DNA of 64,000 bases from NCBI RefSeq assembly GCF_000571935.1, contig NZ_ATAX01000023.1:1-64000 (forward strand). Direction: 5' to 3'. The DNA comes from Ruminococcus flavefaciens 007c. Lineage in GTDB: Bacteria > Bacillota > Clostridia > Oscillospirales > Ruminococcaceae. Below the pieces are notes generated by a model. It was not told where the DNA came from and searched no databases. It worked only from the letters and a program-made list of their open reading frames with translations. Within the stretch, counting starts at the first letter, position 1. Each line of letters opens with the position of its first letter. Of the stretch, positions 46,790-55,590 are shown piece by piece. The translations under genes were made by a program, and so were the position numbers.

Positions 46790-47509
46790 TTACATATTTA
46801 TCATTTTTTCGTACAAGCTATGATCGGCTGATGTAGCGAGGATAGTCATTGCTGTAGCAAGATCAAGTATAGCATGAGCGATCATTATCGGCAGAGGATC
46901 GCGCTTTTTGTGGTAGTGAATGCAGAATATAACAGTCAGCGGAAGGAATGAAATAAATCTGTATATCATGTACCTTGCGTCAAACATGGTAGGTATGAAG
47001 CAGTGCTGAAGTGCATAGAAAAAGGCGGGGACAATTATTGCAGCATACTTGTTCTTTATCTGATTTACGCCGCCGCCGAGGTACAGACCGTCCTCAGCCA
47101 GCGCTGTAGTAACGGGGAGTACAGCAATGTTCAGTATAGCGAAAATGAGCGGTATTGGCTCGACCATCATGGGCGATGAATAGGGAAGAACTCCGTAGCA
47201 GACGAAGCCTGCGGCGTAAAGACCTGCCATACCGATGAAAATAAAGCCTACAATAAGGAGTATCATCTTCTTAACGGGAGTTTTGCCCTTCTCATAGCCG
47301 ATAAGCTCACGGTAGCTGCTGCCTGTTTTTTTGGCGGATATCACAAGAAAAAGAATAGTCAGTATATTTACTGCGGAGGCGATTATCGACCACCAATTGC
47401 TTATTCCGCTGATCTTACGATCTGAGATGAAAGCTCCTGCAACAAAGATGATAAGGAATAATATGCAGCGGGCAGGAAGAAAGCATTTAAGATAACTTGT
47501 TTTATTCAT
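46790..47509 (-). CDS. CPBP-family intramembrane protease-like protein
   Basis: 239 residues with about six to seven membrane helices. Motif 1 is ALAEDGLYLGG (only one of the usual two adjacent Glu residues is kept), motif 2 FFYALQHCFIPT has the His, and motif 3 is IMIAHAILDL. CPBP (CAAX-type) proteases are often tied to bacteriocin self-protection or protein processing, but the altered first motif makes catalysis uncertain. Confidence 0.75.
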   Translation of the reverse strand: MNKTSYLKCFLPARCILFLIIFVAGAFISDRKISGISNWWSIIASAVNILTILFLVISAKKTGSSYRELIGYEKGKTPVKKMILLIVGFIFIGMAGLYAAGFVCYGVLPYSSPMMVEPIPLIFAILNIAVLPVTTALAEDGLYLGGGVNQIKNKYAAIIVPAFFYALQHCFIPTMFDARYMIYRFISFLPLTVIFCIHYHKKRDPLPIMIAHAILDLATAMTILATSADHSLYEKMINM

Positions 47510-47522
47510 GACGATACCTCAT

Positions 47523-47762
47523 TTACCGAACTGCTTTGTGTGCGGTTATTATGGTATAGCTGTAGGCATTTACGGTGATGATACAGCCGTTTACGGTTAT
47601 ATACCAGTTCTTTCCTTTGCGCTCTATGACAGCTTTGGGAGAGCTTATCTGTTCCCTGCACCATGCGACTGTATCGCCGCAGTCAAGAGCGAGATTCCGC
47701 CTTATACGAACTGCGCCAAGCTCCGTGGTGCGGAGCTTGGCGAGATTGTTCAGTAATTCCAT
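47523..47762 (-). CDS. DUF3781 protein
   Basis: 79 residues. The pattern RTTELGAVRIRRNLAL then VAWCREQI and the conserved NWYITVNGCIITVNAYSYTI identify the DUF3781 family, small Firmicute proteins with no known role. Its ATG overlaps the stop codon of the DUF1015 gene (TAATG), so translation is coupled. Confidence 0.85.
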   Translation of the reverse strand: MELLNNLAKLRTTELGAVRIRRNLALDCGDTVAWCREQISSPKAVIERKGKNWYITVNGCIITVNAYSYTIITAHKAVR

Positions 47763-49030
47763 TATTCTGTGATCCTGCGGGCTTCGATGTAGAATCTCTT
47801 GTCCTCGGCGTGTCCCATGGAGAAAGTCTTTCTCGGGAGAGCGCCGTCCTTGATAACAGTGGGGAAGAGCTGTGATTTGTCCATATCGGGGAGTATGAAT
47901 GCGATACCGTTGTGCTTGTCAGCAAGTGACTTTACTGTATCGGCACCGTGGATATAGTCTATCTTGCCGCCGTTTTCCTTGATATAGCTGTCAAGGAAGT
48001 TCTGGAGCGAACCAACGGACAGATTTGATGACTTCTTGTTGATGTAGAGTTTCTTTTCAGTACCCTTGCATGAGCAGATAACGTACTGGTCGGACACCTT
48101 TGTCCCGGAGAGTTCAAGGGCATCTGTGAGCTCGCTTATGAGCTTATCGCAGTCTACATCGTATACAAGGCGGTGTATAGCCTCGAATTTAAGTGCATCG
48201 CTATGGAGATTTACTATCTCAGCCAGAGCATAGCGTGCAGGGTGGTTTGATAAGTCCTTACCCGGGTTTGCTTTTTTCAGCTGCTCGTAGAACTCCTTTG
48301 CAGTAGCGAGGGAATGGTTTCCGTCGCCCATAGCATAGAGGAGTACGGGAGTATCATTGAGACCGTACTTCTTGCAGAAGGTATCGGGATCGGCCAGTGC
48401 ACAGAGAGCTTTGTCAATAGTCTCCTGAGCATTCTTGTCTACCAGCCATCCCTTTATGCTGCCGCCATTCTGCATGAGCTCAAAGTCGTAGAGCTTACTG
48501 TCATCGGAAACATTCTTTGCAAGGGGCTCGATAACTGTATTATCAGGATCGTCAATGAGTATCATAATATGAGGAAGTTCAAGGGGAGCGCCCTGTCTTA
48601 CCTTGATGCGGGGAGGTATACGCTCTATTACAGTAGCTTCGGTAGCTCTTACCTCTGAGGTGCTGCCCTTGGAAAAGTCATACTTTTCAAGGTCGATAGC
48701 TCCTACTATGCCTTGGCGGAGTATGCCGTTGCTCTGAATGCGCTCAACGTATACCATAGCGTCCTTGTACTCTGTGAATATGCCGTCGGCAAGGCACTTA
48801 TCCATAGCAGTGTGGATATTGTCAATACGCTCTGCAACGCCCTCCTGCTCAAGGTAGAGCTCGGGAAGGATAAGGTTCAGTGTAGAGGGAGCGCTGCCAA
48901 CTGTAGTGCTTACCTCGTCCCAGTATTCAGGCTCGCTGGTGTACTGATCGCAGGCAATAACGGACCACTTGTGCATATCGCAGTCCTTGGGGATAAGAAT
49001 GTCAGCAGAATGAAATGCGGTTGAGTTCAT
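47762..49030 (-). CDS. DUF1015 family protein
   Basis: 422 residues; AAAGGAG before the ATG. It opens with the family's PKDCDMHKWSVIACDQYTSE and has YVERIQSNGILRQGIVGAIDLE, YAMGDGNHSLATAKE (family signature) and a late IAFILPDMDKSQLF. DUF1015 proteins are possibly linked to serine or kinase-like metabolism (SerK-like); the role here is unknown. It heads the minus-strand operon. Confidence 0.9.
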   Translation of the reverse strand: MNSTAFHSADILIPKDCDMHKWSVIACDQYTSEPEYWDEVSTTVGSAPSTLNLILPELYLEQEGVAERIDNIHTAMDKCLADGIFTEYKDAMVYVERIQSNGILRQGIVGAIDLEKYDFSKGSTSEVRATEATVIERIPPRIKVRQGAPLELPHIMILIDDPDNTVIEPLAKNVSDDSKLYDFELMQNGGSIKGWLVDKNAQETIDKALCALADPDTFCKKYGLNDTPVLLYAMGDGNHSLATAKEFYEQLKKANPGKDLSNHPARYALAEIVNLHSDALKFEAIHRLVYDVDCDKLISELTDALELSGTKVSDQYVICSCKGTEKKLYINKKSSNLSVGSLQNFLDSYIKENGGKIDYIHGADTVKSLADKHNGIAFILPDMDKSQLFPTVIKDGALPRKTFSMGHAEDKRFYIEARRITE

Positions 49031-49052
49031 GATAAATACTCCTTTATATTTT

Positions 49053-49276
49053 TGTAGGGGCAGATATTATCCGCCCGAATAATTATTGTGTAGTGGACAG
49101 CGTCCTCGACGTCCCATGTAGGGGCGGCGTTTCGCCGACCGTGAAAACATTTAAAATTTTAGAGTTGAGAATTGAGAGTTGAAAGTTATGGTATCGCCTG
49201 CGGCGATATTATTAAATAATGTTAGCGAAGCGAACAAAAACAACTCTACACTTTCAATTATCAACTGTTTTCAATT
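49053..49276. repeat. MITE-like intergenic repeat cluster
   Basis: Two copies of TGTAGGGGC (49053 and 49117), each followed by a short hairpin of complementary sequence. Then AGAGTTGAGAATTGAGAGTTG at 49161 onward faces a divergent inverse (CAACTCT... ACTTTCAATTATCAACTG) at 49241-49276. It is non-coding, apart from overlapping the maf 3' end, whose last codons lie in the right arm. This resembles small non-autonomous repeats of gut Clostridia. Confidence 0.5.
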
Positions 49277-49811
49277 CATTAAAGAGCCGTGCTACGGGCA
49301 ATCCCACCACATTGAAGAAGTCTCCGTCGATATGGGATATAAGTTCCGAGCCGCGTCCCTGTATTCCGTAGCCGCCAGCCTTATCGTAGGGCTCGTCGGT
49401 GTCGGCGTAGGCTTCGATCTCGGCAGCCGTGAGGTCTTTGAAAGTAACGTCGGTCACCTCAGAGAAGGAACTGACCCTGCCGCCGCTGATAATGCAGCAG
49501 CCGGTTATGACCTGATGTGTTTTGCCCGATAGCTTGGATATATCGGCTATACATTGTGCTCTGTCACGTGGCTTTCCCAGTATCTCGCTGCCGAGGATAA
49601 CAGTTGTGTCGCAGCCGATAACAACGCAGTCGGGATATTTCTCCGCAGCAGCCTTTGCTTTGAGAACAGCAAGATGCTCGGAGGCCTTTGAAGGTTCGAT
49701 ATTGTCGGGGAGAGTCTCGTCACAGTCCATAGATACAGCTTCAAAGTCTCCGGTTATGTATCTCATCAGCTCACGCCGTCTCGGCGAAGCCGATGCAAGT
49801 ATAATTTTCAT
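49254..49811 (-). CDS. maf: Maf-family nucleoside triphosphate pyrophosphatase
   Basis: 185 residues from the ATG at 49811, with GGAAGTG 7 bases upstream; a longer reading from 49877 lacks a site. The family begins IILASASPRRRELM (Ser-rich P-loop-like) and has DCDETLP, VIGCDTTVIL and a KAGGYGIQGRG block. It hydrolyses non-canonical or modified nucleoside triphosphates (house-cleaning, septum-related in Bacillus). The last residues (ELKTVDN) are encoded by the repeat arm. Confidence 0.95.
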   Translation of the reverse strand: MKIILASASPRRRELMRYITGDFEAVSMDCDETLPDNIEPSKASEHLAVLKAKAAAEKYPDCVVIGCDTTVILGSEILGKPRDRAQCIADISKLSGKTHQVITGCCIISGGRVSSFSEVTDVTFKDLTAAEIEAYADTDEPYDKAGGYGIQGRGSELISHIDGDFFNVVGLPVARLFNELKTVDN

Positions 49812-49882
49812 ATTTTCACTTCCGTTTACGGTTATTTGCAAAGTTTTTAAATGACAGACATTTATTCTGCTTTCCAAATGTA

Positions 49883-50227
49883 TTAGTCTGATTTATGCAG
49901 AAAATCGTCAATGCTGAGATTACCGCCTGTAGAAAGGTGAGAGTAATAAGCAAGTATCTGAGAGGCGTCAACAGCGTCTGTCTTGCCGTCTTTGTTTATA
50001 TCGGCAGAATCATTCTGCTCCTTTGTGAAAGAAGCAGGTTTATTTCCGGAAATAGCACTATATTCTGCAAGAACCGCAGAGGCGTCCACGGAATTTATCT
50101 GCCCGTCGCCGTTTACATCTCCCGGAATATGCATTTTACTATCCTTGGAGGTGTTGCGTACAAGTACAAAAAGCCCTACCGCGATGACGCCGGCAGCCGT
50201 AAAAGCAAGAAAACTGCGAAGACTCAT
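49883..50227 (-). CDS. Small membrane-anchored dockerin protein
   Basis: 114 residues; AAGGAGG before the ATG. One N-terminal hydrophobic helix (about residues 5-23) with no obvious signal-peptidase site is followed by a type I dockerin: GDVNGDGQINSVDASAVLAEY and ADINKDGKTDAVDASQILAYY, both Ca2+ loops complete. No catalytic module exists. It would display a dockerin at the outer membrane face, where a cohesin could bind. The function is inferred. Confidence 0.8.
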   Translation of the reverse strand: MSLRSFLAFTAAGVIAVGLFVLVRNTSKDSKMHIPGDVNGDGQINSVDASAVLAEYSAISGNKPASFTKEQNDSADINKDGKTDAVDASQILAYYSHLSTGGNLSIDDFLHKSD

Positions 50228-50445
50228 AATAAAACCTCCTTAAATAATACTATTAATAATTTTATCACAGAGAAGGCCTGCTGTCAAGGAAAAAGATAAT
50301 CCCTATTGTTTAAATTGCATTATGATTAACGAAAAGTATTGATAAATTTTATGATATGATTTTTTTCTCCCGCTATTGCGTTTTCTATATAAATGATGTA
50401 TAATGTATAAGTATTTGTTAATTTGTAAAAAGAGGGATAGGAAAC

Positions 50446-52035
50446 ATGAATAATTATAATTACGGAGGAACGCGCGGTAGTTACGGACCTCCACCAGGGG
50501 TAGACAGACCTCCCCAAGGCATGGGCGGGCCTCCGCAAGGCATTGGCGGACCGCAGCAGGGCAGGGGAGATGCTCCGCAGGGCATTGGCGGACCTCCTAA
50601 TGGTATGGACGGGCCTCCGAGAGGAGCCGGCGGACCTCCGCAGGGATTTGGAGGAGCTTCCACAGGGACGGGGAATCCCCTCGGGTTTGCTCCGGTACGT
50701 TCTCTTATGATGAAATTTGCTATACCAAGTATAATCGGTATGCTTGTCAGCGCCCTTTATAATATGGTAGATCAGCTATTTATCGGAAAGGCAGTTGGAA
50801 CTCTCGGTAATACCGCGACTTCTATCGCTTTCCCGTTTACAACAGGGTGTATGGCACTGGCGCTGCTGCTGGGAATCGGCGGTGCTTCTTGCTTCAATCT
50901 TACACTTGGCATGGGGGATAAGAAGCGTGCACCGTATTTTGCGGGAAATGCACTTTCTCTCCTGGTAGTCAGCGGCGTGATACTTTCTGTTCTGACTCTT
51001 TTCTTCCTTGATCCGCTGCTTAAACGCTTCGGTGCTACGGAAGCGGTAATGCCTTATGCCAAGGAATACGTAAAATATACGGCTTTCGGTTTTCCGTTCC
51101 TTATTCTTACGGCAGGCGGCGGACATATAATCCGCGCTGACGGAAGTCCGAAAATGACTATGCTGTGCAATATAACGGGAGCTGTTATCAATACCATACT
51201 TGATGCGATATTCGTTATCGGCCTTGGCTGGGGCATGAAGGGCGCAGCTATCGCTACGGTTATCGGACAGTTTATTTCTGCTGTGATAGTTGTGGTATAC
51301 TGCTTCAACTTCAAGACCGTATATCTTTTCGGCAGACATTTGTTTCCGAAATTCAGCATTATCGGCAGAGTATGTTCGATAGGTATGGCTTCCTGCTTCA
51401 ATCAGCTGGCTATAGCCGTTGTACAGATAGTTCTGAATAATTCTCTCAGACATTACGGCGGACTTTCGCAGTACGGTGCTGAGGATCCTATCGCCGTGGC
51501 GGGTATCGTAATGAAGGTAAATATGATAGTCTTTTCTATCGTTATCGGACTTGCACAGGGAACCCAGCCTATCGAAAGCTTCAACTACGGCGCTCAGAAG
51601 TATGACCGCGTAAGAAGTGCTTTCTGGATGGCGGTAAAAGCAGGTGCGGCAATATCGCTTGTGGCCTTTGTGGTGTTCCAGCTTTTCCCGAAGCAGATAC
51701 TCGGTTTCTTTGCAAATAAAAAAGCCAGCGACGGGTATTACGAATTCGGAGCAAAGTTCTTCAGGATATTCCTGTTCTTTACATGGATCAACTGTTTACA
51801 GCCTATAACCTCAACTTTCTTTACTTCAATAGGCAAACCCATAAAGGGTGTTTTTCTGTCACTTACAAGGCAGATACTCTTCTTCCTGCCATTGCTCGTG
51901 ATACTTCCCATGGTCTTCGAGATCGAAGGTATCCTTTATACAGGACCTCTTGCGGATGCGCTTTCGGCAGTTGTTGCTATACTTATGGCGATGCACGAAT
52001 TCAAGGTCATGAAGAGGCTTGACTATTATTATTAA
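50446..52035 (+). CDS. MATE-family multidrug efflux transporter with Gly/Pro-rich N-terminus
   Basis: 529 residues. The first ~75 are low-complexity repeats of the GGPPQG type (nucleotides about 50482-50661). From about residue 85 follow 12 membrane helices typical of MATE (FAIPSIIGMLVSALYNMVDQLFIG; ATSIAFPFTTGCMAL; SIGMASCFNQLAIAVVQ). It exports cationic drugs or metabolites using Na+ or H+. GGGATAGGAAAC precedes the ATG. The long Pro/Gly extension is unusual. A terminator follows. Confidence 0.93.
   Translation: MNNYNYGGTRGSYGPPPGVDRPPQGMGGPPQGIGGPQQGRGDAPQGIGGPPNGMDGPPRGAGGPPQGFGGASTGTGNPLGFAPVRSLMMKFAIPSIIGMLVSALYNMVDQLFIGKAVGTLGNTATSIAFPFTTGCMALALLLGIGGASCFNLTLGMGDKKRAPYFAGNALSLLVVSGVILSVLTLFFLDPLLKRFGATEAVMPYAKEYVKYTAFGFPFLILTAGGGHIIRADGSPKMTMLCNITGAVINTILDAIFVIGLGWGMKGAAIATVIGQFISAVIVVVYCFNFKTVYLFGRHLFPKFSIIGRVCSIGMASCFNQLAIAVVQIVLNNSLRHYGGLSQYGAEDPIAVAGIVMKVNMIVFSIVIGLAQGTQPIESFNYGAQKYDRVRSAFWMAVKAGAAISLVAFVVFQLFPKQILGFFANKKASDGYYEFGAKFFRIFLFFTWINCLQPITSTFFTSIGKPIKGVFLSLTRQILFFLPLLVILPMVFEIEGILYTGPLADALSAVVAILMAMHEFKVMKRLDYYY
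50482..50661 (+). repeat. GGPPQG-type tandem repeat within the MATE gene
   Basis: Degenerate 24-base-class units encoding GGPPQGxGGP variants, at least six times. Codons differ between copies, so it is not a recent perfect expansion. Confidence 0.75.
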
Positions 52036-52044
52036 AAGAAAAAT

Positions 52045-52080
52045 AAAAATCCCACGGTATTGATTTATTGTGGGATTTTT
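52045..52080 (+). terminator. Terminator of the MATE gene
   Basis: AAAAATCCCAC pairs perfectly with GTGGGATTTTT across 14 bases, with terminal T-run. Confidence 0.85.
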
Positions 52081-52088
52081 GTTATAAT
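52060..52088 (+). promoter_or_regulatory. tRNA-Gln promoter overlapping the terminator
   Basis: TTGATT (52060-52065), 17 bases, TATAAT (52083-52088) with TGT extended -10. The -35 falls in the loop of the upstream terminator. Transcription would start about 8 bases before the tRNA. Confidence 0.65.
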
Positions 52089-52102
52089 ATTCAAGTGAGT
52101 GT

Positions 52103-52177
52103 TGGGGCATAGCCAAGCGGTAAGGCAACAGACTTTGACTCTGTCACCCGTGGGTTCAAATCCCGCTGCCCCAACCA
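52103..52177 (+). tRNA. tRNA-Gln (anticodon UUG)
   Basis: All arms are present: acceptor TGGGGCA/TGCCCCA, D-arm GCC...GGC, anticodon stem ACAGA/TCTGT with loop CTTTGAC (anticodon TTG), T-arm with GTGGG-TTCAAAT-CCCGC. A discriminator A and an encoded CCA end it at 52177. Confidence 0.97.
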
Positions 52178-52180
52178 ACA

Positions 52181-52303
52181 AGCCCTGCTTATCGGTGGGG
52201 CTTTATTATTTGCCGAAGATAAAGAGCGCTGTTGTTCAGACGGCGCTGATGTATAAGTTTATACGCCGGAGCAACTCTGACAGTGTCGTCAGAATTGCTC
52301 CGG
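52181..52303 (+). terminator. Hairpins downstream of tRNA-Gln
   Basis: A weak AGCCC/GGGCT hairpin (52181-52206) with TTATTATT follows directly. A much stronger 16-pair stem with one mismatch (52266-52303, CCGGAGCAA…TTGCTCCGG) is followed by a T-rich stretch, the likely final stop. Confidence 0.65.
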
Positions 52304-52757
52304 TATTTGCTTTTTCATAAGTGTATAATCTTTTTCTTGCCGGAGTGGGAGCGATCCGTGGTAAAATATGTATCTGAACGGTCAGAAGAACGGTTATGCA
52401 CAAAAAGCAGTGAATTTTGCATAATAAAAAAATTGAGTACAAAAACATATTAAAAAAATATATAGCCCGCTTTGTTAAAAACATGAAAATGATACTTTCT
52501 TGCATAAAGTAGATATTATTTTCTATACGTGTAAAATGTAATATACAAATATCATATTACCAATTGTATATTATTTTTGGCGTTGTTTTGTGATGTCTCA
52601 AAACTGTAAAGCCGTATATAAAAAACATATAGTATGAAATAACGAAAAATCCGATACAAACTGTATTGAAAATAGTTTATGATTAAGGATGGATTGGTGT
52701 TTTGCATATATTTACCCTGCGTATATTATACAATTCTCTGAATAAATGACAAATGTA
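52304..52757. other. Long AT-rich gap before the sugar-binding gene
   Basis: About 450 bases without a plausible gene, very AT-rich with A-tracts and scattered TATA-like words. No recognised riboswitch or repeat. Confidence 0.6.
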
Positions 52758-52786
52758 TTGACATATCGCAAAAAACGGTGTAAAAT
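52758..52786 (+). promoter_or_regulatory. Promoter of the ChvE-like gene
   Basis: TTGACA (52758-52763), 17 bases, TAAAAT (52781-52786). The start codon is 71 bases downstream. Confidence 0.7.
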
Positions 52787-52857
52787 AAAAGTATCAAGAT
52801 AACTATATACCTGCTTCGGATAACCGGGGCGTAAATAATTCAGGGGGTCGTATTCCT

Positions 52858-53979
52858 ATGAAAAAAATTATCGCGGCATCTATGGCGTTTCTTATGGCAG
52901 GAAGCCTTGTTTCCTGCGGTAAGGACAAGAGCACAGACGAGGCAAATGAAAAGAAGACTATCGGCATCGCTATGCCGGCTAAGGAGCTTGATCGCTGGAA
53001 CAGCGACGGTGAGTTCCTTAAGAAACAGTTTGAGGATGCGGGCTATAATGTTAACCTGAAATTCTCTCAGAACGATTCCACAAGACAGAACAACGACATT
53101 CTTGCCATGTTATCAGATGGAGTTGATCTTCTTCTTGTTGCAGCAGTTGACGGTTCGACTATGTCAAAGCCGCTGGCTGAGGCAAAGTCAAAGAATATCC
53201 CGGTAGTTGCTTACGACCGTCTTATTATGAATACAGACGCTGTAACATACTATATCTCATTCGATAACTATACTGTTGGAAAGCTTCAGGGCGAATTCGT
53301 CCGCGATGAGCTCGGACTCAACAACAATGACGGACCTTTCAACATAGAGTTCGTTGCAGGTGATTCCGGCGATAATAATGCACGCTACTTCTTTAACGGT
53401 GCATATGATACTCTTGCTTCTTATATTGATGCAGGAAAGCTCGTTATTCCTTCCGGAAAGACATCATTCGAGCGCGTTGCTACATCGGGCTGGACTTCCG
53501 ATAATGCAGCAAAGAACATGAAGACTACCCTTGCAGGTTATTATAAGGACAAGGAACTGGATGTTGTTCTTTGCTCCAATGATTCCACTGCTCTCGGCGT
53601 TACAAGATGTCTTGCGGATAACTATGTCGGACGCAGACAGCCCATCATTACCGGTCAGGACGGAGATATTGAAAACCTTAAGAATATCGTTGACGGTAAG
53701 CAGTCTATGACAGTTTACAAGAACGTTAATGACGAAGCTAAGGTAACATATGAGGTATGCAAAAAGCTCCTCGACGGTGAGATCCCTGCTGCTCAGCTTG
53801 CAAATGAGCTCACTATCGACTGCGTATTCGATTCCGAGTCCTATAATAACGGTGTCAAGTACGTTGCTTCCTATCTGCTCGTTCCTAATGTGATCACCAA
53901 GGACAATCTTCAGGTCCTTGTGAATACAGGTCTGTATCAGTGGGATTCAGCTAATAAGTATCTTGAACTCGTGAAATGA
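52858..53979 (+). CDS. ChvE/XylF-like multiple-sugar-binding lipoprotein
   Basis: 373 residues. A lipobox LVSC at Cys20, then a family-1 periplasmic sugar-binding fold: KKTIGIAMPAKELDRWNSDGEFLKKQF, VAYDRLIMNTDAVTYYISFDN, and later VLCSNDSTALGV and ITGQDGD. It would bind a monosaccharide such as xylose, galactose or glucose at the cell surface. No permease or ATPase of the RbsC/XylH type follows; a terminator ends the unit. The partner system must be elsewhere, or the protein serves sensing. Confidence 0.93.
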   Translation: MKKIIAASMAFLMAGSLVSCGKDKSTDEANEKKTIGIAMPAKELDRWNSDGEFLKKQFEDAGYNVNLKFSQNDSTRQNNDILAMLSDGVDLLLVAAVDGSTMSKPLAEAKSKNIPVVAYDRLIMNTDAVTYYISFDNYTVGKLQGEFVRDELGLNNNDGPFNIEFVAGDSGDNNARYFFNGAYDTLASYIDAGKLVIPSGKTSFERVATSGWTSDNAAKNMKTTLAGYYKDKELDVVLCSNDSTALGVTRCLADNYVGRRQPIITGQDGDIENLKNIVDGKQSMTVYKNVNDEAKVTYEVCKKLLDGEIPAAQLANELTIDCVFDSESYNNGVKYVASYLLVPNVITKDNLQVLVNTGLYQWDSANKYLELVK

Positions 53980-54010
53980 TCCGAGCGTTAATAAAAGGAA
54001 ATCTGAAGTG

Positions 54011-54038
54011 GAAAAAGGCTGCTTTTGCAGTCTTTTTC
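54011..54038 (+). terminator. Terminator of the sugar-binding gene
   Basis: GAAAAAGGCTGC pairs with GCAGTCTTTTTC (one G-T pair) around TTTT; T-rich sequence follows. Confidence 0.8.
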
Positions 54039-54141
54039 TGTTTTTTAAAGACTTTTTAATATTTCATGTGCTATTATATTACCAGGGCTTGTATATGCAA
54101 TACGGGCAAAATGATATACTGAATTATTGAGGAGGAGAAAA

Positions 54142-55590
54142 ATGTCAACTACGAAGAAGAAAAAGGCCAAGCTTATCATCTGGCTGGTCGTTATCGCCGT
54201 TATCATAGGCATTATCGTTATGGTGATAAGGAATATTATAGGGGGAGCTGCTGTATCCCTTACATTGTTCAATCAGACCTGCGGAAAGGCGAAACAGACC
54301 GACCTTATAAATTATGTCAACCTTTCGGGTAAGGTATCGAGCAGTGATAAGGTGAGCGTTTCAGGTGAGCAGAGCCTGAAGGTCAAGAAGCTCAATGTAA
54401 AGGTGGGCGATAATGTCAAAAAGGGCGATGTTCTCTGCGTGTTCGACAGTGCTGAGCTTGAAGAGCAGTACAACACACTTGTGGCAAACTCCGAGAAGGC
54501 CAAGGGCGCTTCCGATTATAACCATAGTATAAATCAGAGAAATCTGGACAAGGCAAAAAATGAAAAGACCGACGCTCTTAACAAGGCTAAAGAGGCTATA
54601 AGCAATGCCGAGAAAAAGCGTGATGAGGCATACAATAAGTACAATGATATGCGTGCACAGGCAGATCAGCTCTATTCAGAGGCTGACGATGCGTACAATG
54701 AAATGATTTCGGCAGAGGACGAAAATGTTGCTGCCGATGCAAAGAAAAGATGGCAGACTCTCAGCTCAAAGGCTGAGACCGTATATGAAGCAGCCGAGAC
54801 TTTTGAGTCAAATCTTTCTTCCTATGATGACGCCGTAAAGGCTGCAAATTCTGCCTATGATGATGCTGTAAAAAGTGCGGACAGTGTTATACAGTCAGCT
54901 CAGGATGTAATAGATGCAGAGAAGTATTCTGTTACAGATACTTCTTCTGAAAAGCAGATAAAGACTCTGAAGGAGCAGATAGAAAAATGTACAGTAAAGG
55001 CACCGAAGGACGGAGTCATTACTCAGCTCAACATCTCAGAAGGAAGTGTGCCTCTTACCTCAGAACTCATGACCATAGAGAATACCTCAGAGCTTGTTAT
55101 CGCAGGCAAGGTGAACGAAGCTGACATACTTAAAATAGAAGAGGGCATGGAGGCTGATGTCAAGACAAGTGCTACAGGCGACAAGATAATCGCAGGCAAG
55201 GTTAAGCGTATAGAAAGGATAATATCCTCCGAAAGTCAGGATGCTCTGGGCGGCTATACCGTTGAGGTTAGTATCGAAGATAAGGAAAGCGGCCTTCTTA
55301 TAGGTATGTCCGCTAATGTAAAGATAATACTCGATAAGCGTACTGATGTTCTTGCCGTTCCCTTTGACGCTGTTGAAGGCGGTGAAAATGACGGATACTT
55401 CGTATTCGTGGCTGTTCCCAACGGGGACGGTAAATATACTGTAAGAAAGCGTACGATGGAGAAGGGCTTTGAAGGTGATTATTATACCGAGGTCCTCAAG
55501 GGTGATATCAAGGCAGGGGATATTGTTATCACTGATCCTGCGGGTATTGATGACGGTTCTGTTATCTCTCTTGATGTTCCGGAGGATTAA
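54142..55590 (+). CDS. MacA-like periplasmic-adaptor (HlyD family) protein
   Basis: 482 residues from the ATG at 54142, which has GAGGAGG 5 bases upstream (a TTG at 54127 overlaps that site). One membrane helix (about 9-32) after a lysine cluster; then a lipoyl-like barrel (KVSVSGEQSLKVKKLNVKVGDNVKKG), a long coiled-coil (about 120-260) and a second half-lipoyl with the beta-barrel (KAPKDGVITQLNISEGSV). Gram-positive relatives form MacAB-like exporters. It overlaps the ATPase gene. Confidence 0.9.
   Translation: MSTTKKKKAKLIIWLVVIAVIIGIIVMVIRNIIGGAAVSLTLFNQTCGKAKQTDLINYVNLSGKVSSSDKVSVSGEQSLKVKKLNVKVGDNVKKGDVLCVFDSAELEEQYNTLVANSEKAKGASDYNHSINQRNLDKAKNEKTDALNKAKEAISNAEKKRDEAYNKYNDMRAQADQLYSEADDAYNEMISAEDENVAADAKKRWQTLSSKAETVYEAAETFESNLSSYDDAVKAANSAYDDAVKSADSVIQSAQDVIDAEKYSVTDTSSEKQIKTLKEQIEKCTVKAPKDGVITQLNISEGSVPLTSELMTIENTSELVIAGKVNEADILKIEEGMEADVKTSATGDKIIAGKVKRIERIISSESQDALGGYTVEVSIEDKESGLLIGMSANVKIILDKRTDVLAVPFDAVEGGENDGYFVFVAVPNGDGKYTVRKRTMEKGFEGDYYTEVLKGDIKAGDIVITDPAGIDDGSVISLDVPED

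Noticed and set aside
47508-47756. 82-codon plus-strand ORF
   Set aside because: Opposite the DUF3781 gene, which has the family signature.
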